Shown here: positions 37,913 to 47,229 of the stretch, piece after piece
Layout of the letters: every line of letters begins with the position of its first letter
Position numbering within the stretch: position 1 is the stretch's first letter
Origin: Diphasiastrum complanatum
Taxonomy: Eukaryota > Streptophyta > Lycopodiopsida > Lycopodiales > Lycopodiaceae
Reading direction: 5' to 3'
Length of the DNA: 64,000 bases
Assembly (NCBI GenBank): GCA_029204225.1
Contig: CM055096.1
Location: forward strand, 76,293,521-76,357,520
Made by a program: the position numbers and the translations under genes
The notes under the pieces: generated by a model
Told to the model about the DNA's origin: nothing
The model's database searches: none
The model's input: only the letters and a program-made list of their open reading frames with translations

Positions 37913-38477
37913 TTTCCAAAGATATCAAGCCTTGTGAGGCTTGTGCTATTGCAAATCACATAGAAAACCATATCAAAAGTCTTTTATCAAGACTACTCAT
38001 CCTTTGGAACTTATACACTCGGATGTTCATTTTTCTTCTTCTAAAAGTATTGGTGGTGCAAGATGTTTTGTCACCTTTATTGATTTCTTTACAAGATATA
38101 CTTGGTTGTATCTACTTTATTCAAAAGCTATGGTATTTGATCACTTCCTAATCTTTGAAGCTTATGTTGAGAAATAGTTCTCTTTCAAAGTTAAAGCTTT
38201 AAGGTGTGATGGAGGAGGTGAATACATCTCCAACAAGTTCTATGAATATTGTGAGGGTGAAGGGATTAAGAGAGAGTTTTCTCCTGCTTATTCTCCATCT
38301 CAAAATAGAGTTGCTAAGGGAAGAAATAGATCTTTATGTGAATGTGCTAAAGCAATCCAAGTTGAAGCTTCTTTGCTTATTGAATATTGGGGTGAAGTAA
38401 TTAATTGTGCAATAAATTACCTCACAATGCACTTGCAGGGAAATCGCCATATGAAGTCTTGTTTAAGAAGAAATTAA
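37913..38477 (+). pseudogene. Copia D integrase, right of copia E
   Basis: The plus strand resumes with IKPCEACAIAN (end of the HHCC domain), then FIKTTHPLELIHSDVHF, FVTFIDFFTRYTWLYLL, and after a stop LRCDGGGEYISNKFYEY and SPSQNRVAKGRNRSLCE. The catalytic Glu context is altered (VAKGRN for the usual VAERKN). It ends PYEVLFKKK, where the following sequence turns to the other strand. Confidence 0.88.
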
Positions 38478-39783
38478 GGAGCCTATAAGACTCCTAAAAA
38501 GAGTGATGTCCATGAAGGATCTTTCATCACCTTTGTTAGGGTCTTTTACAATTTGCTCCATAGGAGTATTCTTACAATCTAGCATATTGGACTTTTTTAT
38601 CATTGAAAGAGCATACCTAGATTGACATACAAAATCTTTATCATTATGAAAGTCAATCTCTAATCCTAATATGTAATGAATTTTTCCAAGATCTTGCATC
38701 TTGACTTCTTTTCCAAGTGCAACTTTGGTTTCCTTAACTAACTTGATACAACTTCCTGTTAGAATGATATCATCAACATAAATGAATAGGATGACAATAT
38801 CTCTATCATAATACTTGACATACAAGGAAGGATCATAGTTACTAAGATTAAATCCTAGTGACTCAAGAAAGGTGTTAAGTCGAGAATACCATGACCTTGG
38901 AGCTTGCTTTAGTCCATAGAGACTTTTGTAGAGCAAGCAAACTTTGTTTTTGTCTTGGATAAACCCAATAGGTTGATCCATATAAATATCTTCTTCTAGA
39001 TATCCATTTAAAAATGCATTAGAGACAACTACTTGAAAAACTTGCCAATTGAAAAAACATGCAATAGAAATTATGATTCTAATTGATACCATATTTGCAA
39101 CTGGAGCAAAAGTCTCCTCATAATCAAGTCCATAAACTTGAGCAAAACCCTTTGCACAAAGCCTTGCCTTGTACTTGTTGATCGTGCAATCTTGATTATA
39201 TTTGACTCGAAAAACCCATTTGCAACCAATGGTGTGCTTGTTGGATGGAAGATCCACAAGCTCCCATGTCTTGTTCGTCATCAAAGCATCATATTCCTCC
39301 TTCATGACTAGAAACCATTCCTTCGAATTGAGTGCATCATATACATCCTTTGGCTCCTCATGTGAGATAAAATAAGCACAACTAGTAGAGTTGAGTTTCA
39401 CTTGCTTGCCTTTATCTTCATATGTAAGCCTCCTAGGCTCGGATCTTTCTCTTTGAGATCTGCTTGGTGAAAAGATTCAAGGTGACTCCTCCTCAATTCT
39501 TGGCCCCATCTCTCCATGATAGTCTTCAAGGGTGATGATAGGAGAATCCTTTTGAGAATCTTTGAACTCGGCCTCCTCAAGGATGTATTTTTTATTCTCA
39601 TGGAATATAACATCCCTACTCTCAATTGTAGTTGAGGTAGAGGGAACATAAATTTTGTAAGCCTTCTTGTTGGATGAATATCCAACCATGATCCCTTTGA
39701 TAGAATTAGGATCATCTATTATCCTTGTTTCCAAGGGTACATGAACAAATCAAGCACATCCAAAAACTCTAAGGTGATCTATG
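38478..39783 (-). pseudogene. Copia D integrase C-terminus and RT, inverted
   Basis: On the minus strand the sequence begins DHLRVFGCA, the segment expected right after PYEVLFKKK. It continues GYSSNKKAYKIYVP and ESRDVIFHE, then RT: NKTWELVDLP, KARLCAKGFAQ, LDYEETFAPV, SNAFLNGYLEEDIY, LYGLKQAPRSW, the catalytic box LFIYVDDIIL, and the RT tail ending FRSLIGSL at 38478. A frame change lies near 39400-39480. RNase H and the 3' LTR are absent. Confidence 0.88.
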
Positions 39784-40130
39784 CAATCATCATCAATGAA
39801 TACACTAGAGAGTTTTCCCACATTGAGTGGATGCATATTCCACGAGCACAAAACCAATGTGCTAATAGTCTAGCTGCGATAGCCTACGACCACGATCATT
39901 ATTGGCAATGTGAGCCAGGTAGGGTAGTCATTTCGCCCATAGCCATTGTTGCGGAGCTATGGACAATCCTGAAAGCCCAGACATGGTATGGAGTTCAGTG
40001 GATCAAAAGTCTGATAAACCAAGTAGGTCTAGAGAATCCCCAACTCCCAGCCCAATCACATCAGTTGATGAGCCATATGAGAATAGCTAAAAAAGAAACG
40101 AACACAAAAAAAGAAAACAAACTCGAATGA
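39784..40130 (+). pseudogene. RNase H fragment, probably Ty3/gypsy
   Basis: About 110 codons. The phrase FSHIEWMHIPRAQNQCANSLAAIAYD matches the C-terminal part of the RVT_3-type RNase H found in Tat-lineage gypsy and some LINE elements (HIPR, N, then A-LA). No flanking RT or integrase remains. It adjoins the copia F LTR. Confidence 0.6.
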
Positions 40131-40136
40131 AAAGTG

Positions 40137-40819
40137 TTCGTGCGCAGCAGAATAAGCTATTTCACTCTTTCCTTAAACATGACTATGCCTATCAGACATG
40201 AGCAAAACAATAGTGATAGGAATCATGTTCGATCTGATTCCGTAGCCAAACATTAAGCATCCAGTCATCAGAATGATAATTTGTCGCAAACTAATTATCA
40301 GTTGCGAATTAGTCGCGAAAGACAAGACTAAATATTAGTCACAAACAGCTAGACTAATAATCTTTCGCGAAGAGCAGACTACCAGATTAAGCAATAAGAA
40401 AGTCAAATAGAATGTAGAAAGGCATTGTAATATTGACACAAATGTGAACACAGAATAACAGAGTTGCAATCAAATTAAGTATAGCGAAATATACAGGTCA
40501 ATGATGCAGATGAGCACAAGACAATAATGCCTTAAAATTTGATTTACAGGGTACCTTCGCTTTTCCATTAGGGCACCTTTGGTATTTGTAGGACAGTGTT
40601 GTCTTTTTTGCCTGTCACAAATCACGTGTAAAAACACAGTGTCACGTTTTTTGTCTTTTTCGCCTATGGAAATTTACTTGTATTTATGTAGACAGTCATG
40701 TTTTATTCGCTTACATGTAAATATGCAGACTATGCGACAACGCCAGAAAAAAAATACAACAACAAGAATGGAGGCAGATTAAAATAGGATTTAGGAGAGT
40801 AAAGAAGATAAATCCAACA
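40137..40819 (-). mobile_element. Copia F 3' LTR
   Basis: Starts (minus sense) TGTTGGATTTATC at 40819, after the purine tract AAGAGGGG. The left end near TGTTCGTGC at 40137 is approximate. Repeated TCGCGAA/TTGCGA motifs lie at 40270-40370. Confidence 0.65.
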
Positions 40820-40849
40820 CCCCTCTTAATCTGGATCCGTGAATACCTT

Positions 40850-42713
40850 GATCTTCAGACTAAGCAATGCACAAAACTTGTTGTGTGCATTAACACTTAA
40901 TGCCTTCGTGAATATATCTGCAACCATGTCCTACGTTCTACAGTATGTTAAGCTTATCTCCTTGTTGAGAACCTTGTCCCTGATGTAGTGATATCGAATT
41001 TCAATGTGCTTACTCCTAGAATGAAATTCAGGGTTGGTTGATAAGGCAATAGCACTTTGATTATCATACAATATAATTGTGGGGTTGTACCGATACAAAT
41101 TAATGTCTGACAGTAAATTTCTCAACCAAAACGCTTCTTTAATAGATTGAGAAACAACAATGTATTCTGCTTCTATAGAAGAAAGAGCGATAGAGGTTTG
41201 CTTACGACTGTTCCATGAAATAGGACGGCCGTTGAAGAAGAATGTAAATCTAGATGTGGACTTACGATTGTCTACTTCTCCTCCCCATCTTGCATCAGAA
41301 TATTCACTGAGCTGATGAAGATTGGCATTGCTGACTTCTCCATAGCAGATGCACTGGTCCATGGTAGCTCAAATATACCTCATGACTCTTATGAGAGCCT
41401 TCCAATGGGTAATGCCAGTATTAGCCATATATTGGCTGAGTGAGCTTACTACAAAAGAGATGTCAGGTTTTGTATAGACCATTGCGTACATGAGAGATCC
41501 AAGTATCGATTGATAAAGATACTCTCTCATATGCTCCTCTTCCTGCTTGGTCTGGGGACATTGGTCCTTTGACAAATGTGGCCTGGATCCATCGGTGAGT
41601 GAGCTAACTTACAATTCAATAGATTGTATCTATCAAGAACATTGTGAAGATACCTTTGTTGAGTAATGTAGATCAGTCGTCTTGCTCTGTCTCTGTGGAT
41701 CTGATTGCCCAAACAGAAGTGAGCTTCGTCTAGATCAATCATGCCGAACTTAGAAAACAGCATCTGTTTAGAATCCTTGACCAAATTGGTATTGTTGCTG
41801 AAAAACAACGTATCATCCACGTAAGGTGATAATAATAAAGGATTGTTGCACCGACTTGGAGTAGACGTTGCAATCAGCAGCACTTGGTTGGAAACGTTGT
41901 CCGATGAGGAATGTATTGATCCTCTGAAAGCAAGCTCTAGTCAAATGTTTCAAGCCGTAGAGTGCCTTATGAAGTTTATAGACATGATTTTTCATACCTT
42001 TTAGAACATATCCTTTGGGCTGGATCATGTAAATGTCTTCTTGTATAACTTCATTCAGATAAGCTGTTTGCACATCAAATTGATGCACTTCGAGGTCGGC
42101 AACTACAACATATGATAGGAGGGCTCAAATCGATGAATGCTTGATACTGGACTAAAAGTCTCACTGTAGTCTACGTTGGGGATCTGAGTGAATCCTCATG
42201 CTACCAGTCTTGCCTTCCTTCGATCAATTGCTCCATTAGCATTGTACTTGATCTTGAAGATCCATTTGCAATCAATGATATTGCAACCAATATGAGTTTC
42301 GACTAGTGACCACGTCTGGTTCTTGATCAGAGAGGAGTACTCTCTGTCCATAGCTTCTCTCCAGAGATTAGAGTCTGGTTGGCTGAGTGCCTCTTCAACA
42401 GTTGTCGGTCCTTGTATCAAGAGACATGTAAACTCAAGATTATACCTTGTGGGCTGTGTGTGCACTCGGCTTGATCTTCTGGGAGGAATCGACATGTGAA
42501 CCACTTTTGGGACTTGTTGTTGGGTAGCAGCAAAATCTTCGTCTTTTTCATTGTCGAATAGTGGGTCGACAATGGACACGCTTGAGCCAGAAGCTCAAGT
42601 AGTCTTGTCAATGGCAGGTGATGAAGGTTCTCCTGGAACAATATCTTTGTCTTTGATGTCGACGAACATTGAAATAGATCTCCGCGGTAGAGTAGAATGC
42701 CATACTTGGCGGT
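40850..42713 (-). pseudogene. Copia F reverse transcriptase and RNase H
   Basis: Minus-strand Ty1/copia. The integrase-RT linker is at 42420-42713. RT starts with SLIKNQTWSLVE and IIDCKWIFKIKYN (42196-42579). After a break come HQFDVQTAYLNEVIQEDIY and LYGLKHLTRACFQR (41813-42088), the catalytic SPYVDDTLFFSNN (41527-41883), and MYAMVYTKPDISFVVSSLSQ. RNase H is at 40931-41362 (EYSDARWGGEVDNRKSTS, ALSSIEAEYIVVSQ, HSRSKHIEIRYHYIRDK). At least four frame changes. gag, protease and integrase core are missing. Confidence 0.9.
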
Positions 42714-43329
42714 CTGTACATGTAAATTCTTTGATGCACTTTTGTACAAAAGTTGGCCATTTATCAGTAGTAACATGAGGTTCTTCACATTGTATCCAAT
42801 ATCGCCACCAAATATATGCAGATCCATCAAGGTATGTTCTTGCAAAGTGGATCTTGTCATGGTCACTGCTTAGATGTGATTGAAAATATATGTGAAAGTT
42901 GTCCAACCATACTCTCACATCCATATGAGTAATTCTACCATCAAACTTGTAAAAGATATATTGTCTCTGCACCATCGTTGTTTCCACCATAGCCTGGGAA
43001 GATTGGTCCATGTAAGGATATTGGTAATGATGACGTTCTAATTGATGTGAATTCATCTGTTCATTGTCACTGTCACTACTATAAACACCACCACTTGGGT
43101 TATGTTGACTGATCTAGTAAACTTGTCGATTATCATAATCATCAAAATGTGTTTCATTATGTTCCATATAGTCTCCATATGACAGTTGTTCGCACTGATT
43201 GGATTTGCTGCAATGATTGAATTCGTCATCGTTGTACTCATAATTCTGATCTTCAAAATCATAGTTAGATTGATCTTCTTATTCAGAGTCACCGTCATCT
43301 ATATACTCAAAATCGGAATCCACATCCAT
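42714..43329 (-). pseudogene. Gypsy-type gag, fused to copia F
   Basis: From ATG at 43329 the frame encodes an Asp/Tyr-rich N-terminus (DVDSDFEYIDDGDSE) with two in-frame stops, then the retrotransposon gag domain: FDGRITHMDVRVWLDNFHIY, HDKIHFARTYLDGSAYIWW. At about 42714 the same open frame runs on into copia F linker sequence (PRRSISMFVDIKDKD), giving a chimeric 153-codon frame (42595-43056). It is a junction artefact rather than a real fusion protein. Confidence 0.78.
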
Positions 43330-43652
43330 CTTGACAATTGAAGGGCTGGTAAGTTACGGTATAGTAAGCTGAAGTTTATGTGCAATGGACTTTGATAAAT
43401 AGCTGAAATGCTCTTTTCTCCACCCACTTAAAACTCAGAGTTCTATGATGAGTAAAAGTGAAAGGCAAAAACGTGTAGGTCATATAAAACTGAGCACTGT
43501 TGCTTTTTACAGTATTCAATTCCGAGCTCAAACAGAAAAATTATGAGGATTCAAAAGTAATTAATGAAAACACAAAACTTTGACTTAAGAAAAGGGGTCT
43601 TGAAGAAAATAAAATTGAAACATAATAATTACAAGATTTTGATAACTTATTG
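43330..43652. other. Leader-like stretch upstream of gypsy gag
   Basis: AT-rich, no gene recognised. It may be the untranslated leader of the gag at 43329. Confidence 0.4.
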
Positions 43653-44886
43653 TTGGAGGGTTTGCGGATCCCAAGACAACCCTAACCCTAGTTAATAAGT
43701 GAGAGGGATTTGGCACCTTGCGGGTGTAAGTCCAATCCAATGATCACATAGTTATTTGATTGATCAATTAAAAGTTAATAAAAGGACTTTAGGCCTTTTT
43801 GCGGGACTTTTAATGTCGCAGGGACTAAATGTCAAGTTAGTGAATAAAATTGGGTTTCCCTCCAATTTTGATGGTTCCCACACTTTTTTAAATTTGAATA
43901 AAAAGAGAGGCAAGACTGGACCAATTCAGAGGCCAGGGTCCTCCTCTATACTATAAAAAGGGACCAACTCGAGTTGCTCCTGATGTTCATTTCCTCATTT
44001 CAATAAAGCAGATTGGTTCTCTTTAGAAATGGATTGATGAATGTTGTAGCGCAGACATCCCAAAGGGAGCCGGGAACCTTCAATTCTTGCCGTCCAAACC
44101 CAGTTGAGATACAAGCAACCAACTCGCCAACAACAATCAGACTTAACCAACTGGAAGTTCGGAAACCAACATTGAGATCCAACTTGGCGCCATGCCAGAT
44201 CGGGGGTCCCGATGTGGGTGACTTCCCTCCAGCAAGGCCCCCGACATACATCAAACTTAACCAACTCGAAGCTTCGTTACAAACGAGTAACATCCATTCC
44301 AAGCAAGTGGTCTAACTTACATCGGACTTAACCAACTGAAAGCTTCGTCACGAGCACTGGAAGCCAACGTACCGACAGCATACCGCTGGCGCCACGGACC
44401 GAATGGTCCCGACGGCATACCGCTGGCGTCCCGGGATACGACCCTCAGTTATGTGCCAAATTAAAAAGTTTGGCGCTTTTACAGAACATTGAAACCCAGA
44501 AGGTAATCAGAGTCAGTTTGAGAAAAATCCCACTTTATTGATAAATCTGAGAAGGTTATATTTCAAGTGTGTGACCGACCCTAGTCTCCGGGGCGCTGGC
44601 ATGCCAAGGCGAGTGCCAGGACAACGTTCCAACAAGGGAGGCTGAGACTTGGTTGGAGCTCGGTGGGATTCGCCACCTCCCCTCATACCAAGTACTCTAT
44701 CCAGGTTGGTAAAGCACGTTTTCTCTCTCTAGGATTTTCTCTCTAGAAAGTCATTTTATCTCTCTAGAATTTATTGATCCATAGGCTTCCTTTAATCATG
44801 CCTAGATCATGTGAGGTGATTGCACATCGATCTGAGCTCTCTGGACTTCGCTAGAACCGATCAAAGATTTTCAGCCATAGGAACTT
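43653..44886 (+). mobile_element. LTR-G: probable LTR with promoter
   Basis: Starts TGTTGGAGGGTTTGCGGATC. It contains CCCTAACCCTAGTTAATAAG, a TATA box (CTATAAAAAGGGACC near 43951) and AATAAA at ~44003, the order expected of U3-R. Parts recur at 62571 (plus) and 63725 (minus), and its first 15 bases recur at 57470, so it is a repeat family. The right half is GC-rich, with three or four degenerate repeats of ACTTAACCAACT-GAAG (44095-44345) and a duplicated GACGGCATACCGCTGGCG (44376-44430). The 3' boundary is uncertain. Confidence 0.6.
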
Positions 44887-44985
44887 GGCGCCTGCTGGAT
44901 TCTGGTTACAGTGGCGCCGGGAGCAGCAGGGGTGCTGCTGGCGCCGGGGACAATGCTGGTGCCAGTGGCGCCGGAAGTAAAGCTT
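44887..44985 (+). repeat. GGCGCC-rich leader repeats, possible primer site
   Basis: TTGGCGCCTGCTGGATTCTGG is followed by three further TGGCGCCGG-like motifs within 80 bp. TGGCGCC starts the primer-binding site of many plant gypsy elements, so one of these may be the primer site of LTR-G. The coding-like frame here (Gly/Ala-rich) follows from the repeat. Confidence 0.45.
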
Positions 44986-45828
44986 GTAAAGGTAGCTTTA
45001 CAACATCCACCCCACCTTTATAAAATCTGATGTCCTCATCAGATGTCAGATTAAAGTAAAGGTGTCTCCCAATTAAAATAACTATACATTTAAGCTACTT
45101 GGCACAGTACTCAATTTGCTGACCACTTTTTATTAACATTGAAGCTGGCACACCACAAGTCGGAGGCTCAGCTCTTTGTACTGAAAAATTACATAACTTG
45201 AAAATATCTCTTTGTCTGGGAAAAGCGTAGATTTTATATCGCTTATGTAAAACCCAAGAACCTTATTAACTGGTGACAAAAGCCTTTCTGTGAAATGTTC
45301 GCCCTTGTCGCTTCTGACTTTTGACTTTGGAACTCTTTTGAGCTCCTGATTTGTCCTTAATGCACTTTGTGTTGAGCTCCCTGAGCTCCAGATTTGATTA
45401 ATTCCGCACAGGTATCAAGGCTCCCTGAGCCAAAGGAGTCATCGTTTGATTGCCCACTTTATGGTCCACTCCGTGCCTTGTTGCTTTCGCGTCTGGATTT
45501 CTCTCCTTGTCCCAGCCTGATCTTGATACTTTTCTTTCTTGGCTCTTTAAGGTAGGCCAAGATTGAGTACTCCGCAATGCACCTCTCACTTAGCTTGAAG
45601 TAGCTCTTTGAATAAGCTAAAATGTAACCATTGACCTTGTGGAGAGCCAAAAGGTCGCACCAGTTTGATCCACATACGAACTATATATATTAGTGAAGTT
45701 CTAAAGAGTAGAGGTCTAATAAAATAGAGAAATAGATGTGAGGGCTTCCATATTTTGTAATTAATGAGATACCGTTAAGGAATCAATCTATATCTCATAA
45801 TTTTCCAAAATACTCTCAACAAAAACCA
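44986..45828. other. Unassigned stretch
   Basis: No gene recognised. 45280-45660 contains recurring GAGCTC/CTGAGCTCC phrases. A TATATATA run lies at 45684. Confidence 0.5.
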
Positions 45829-46014
45829 ATGGACTCTGTTAGTATTACCATTACAGCAATTCCTAACCATCGGTCTACAGATCATTCAACCCAAGAAATT
45901 CCCTTTAGAATCACTGATGTCCCGTACCACCAACTTTTCCTCCAAGAATTCTCTGCATCCAGATCTGTATTGCCCAAAAAGTCAAAAAAGACGATTTGGC
46001 TATCCTATACTTAG
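45829..46014 (+). CDS. Unrecognised 61-codon frame, left of copia H
   Basis: Begins MDSVSITITAIPNH after an A-rich leader and ~145 bp downstream of a TATA-like run. I do not recognise it. The sequence continues in degraded form across the copia H insertion (46075-46079/51541), so this is part of an older sequence split by the element. It could be a fragment of an old retroelement or pararetrovirus-like sequence, but nothing I see is diagnostic. Confidence 0.25.
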   Translation: MDSVSITITAIPNHRSTDHSTQEIPFRITDVPYHQLFLQEFSASRSVLPKKSKKTIWLSYT

Positions 46015-46079
46015 ATATAGGATCAAATTTACAACCAATTCTAGGAGATAATCCTAACAATTGAAATCTCTCATGCTTC

Positions 46080-46344
46080 TGTTAGAAATCAATGATAAAC
46101 TTCATTGTTATTGTTTACGATGTACATCAATGTTGACAGCTGTTACAAGTTGTAATTAGTCGTAGGCTAGTCTATTAGTCTATTCGTAGGTTTTCTCTCT
46201 CTATCAGGGTTCATGATTTATATGTACATTTTATATTCAGTATGAAGTGAGTGTGATAGAGTGATATTGTGTGTTCTTCTTCTATCTCCCTACTTGGTGA
46301 TTGCTTATGGTGAATGCTTGATGTTGCATATCTGATTCTTGACA
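46080..46344 (+). mobile_element. Copia H 5' LTR
   Basis: 265 bp, TGTTAGAAATC...TTCTTGACA. The five bases before it are GCTTC, repeated after the 3' LTR. It differs from the 3' LTR at about 12 positions (by-eye count, ~4.5%). Confidence 0.95.
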
Positions 46345-46356
46345 TGGTATCAGAGC
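46345..46356 (+). promoter_or_regulatory. Copia H primer-binding site
   Basis: TGGTATCAGAGC directly follows the LTR. Confidence 0.95.
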
Positions 46357-47229
46357 AGCAATACTCCTACGTGTCTGATCAGTGGATACAGCTTGTCACA
46401 GGCTCCGCAACAAAGTGAGAAAGTCCTTCACAGGAGGTGAAAGCTTGGAGAGACAAAAACGGCTGGAAGAAATCCTTCTTCATGTATTTTGCAGGTTTTG
46501 GAGCTCACAATCATTAGTGGGGAACAAAGACACAGTCCCGGAGGCATCGGAAAGGCCAAGGCAGCATCAGACAAATTGAGAATCTGTTGAGTGGGAAAAG
46601 TTTTACAATATTTTTTTTTAATCTTTGTGAAAAGTGTCATTTGTCAGAGAGTTGTGCCAAGAAATCTCTCATTTGTTTGTTTGGGATACTGCAAATCACA
46701 CAGACAGTGTCTAGTACTGTCATTTAGAGCTTTGAGGCTTCATACCTTTCACATTATTGAATGATCACTCGTTTTGAAATTTAAGCAAAGAGGAGGCAGC
46801 GTAGCCACCACGCCAAATTAGAGAATCTGGAATATTTCCTCTAAAAGTTCTTATATTCTTTTTTTTTTCCGTACCAATATCGGATCCAAGCGCGCTAGTT
46901 GAAGAGAAACCCGAGCAGTCGTACATTTGCGCTCCAGTCCGATATCGCGTATTCGTACCGATATCGAATCCAAGCGCACGAGCTAAAGAGAATTTTGAAC
47001 AATTGTACATCCGCGCTCCAATCCGATATCGCATGCTCCAATATCGAATCCACGCATACAAGTTAAAGAGGATCCTGAGCAGTCGTACTTCCGCTCTCCA
47101 TTCCGATATTAGGTGTATAACCCCAAAAAAAAAAAATTATTATGCAGTTCTGTGGCGTGATAGAATTTGGAGACTAAGTTGTGTGCTCAGACTGAGCCAT
47201 TTTTGTGATTCGGACTTGTCTATCCAGTA
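46357..47229 (+). other. Copia H leader with unusual insertions
   Basis: 873 bp between primer site and gag, long for a copia element of this LTR size. It holds three ~84-bp tandem repeats (46870-47117). No coding function recognised. Confidence 0.65.
46870..47117. repeat. 84-bp tandem repeat, three units
   Basis: Units start at 46870, 46954 and about 47036. Each contains CGATATCGAATCCAAGCGC near its start, GAGCAGTCGTACAT in the middle and CCAATCCGATATCG near its end. Both ends of the unit carry GATATCG, so each unit has a short inverted-repeat character. Confidence 0.92.

Noticed and set aside
43053-43298. Met/Ile-rich 81-codon frame
   Set aside because: It is an out-of-frame reading of the acidic N-terminal part of the gypsy gag at 42714-43329.
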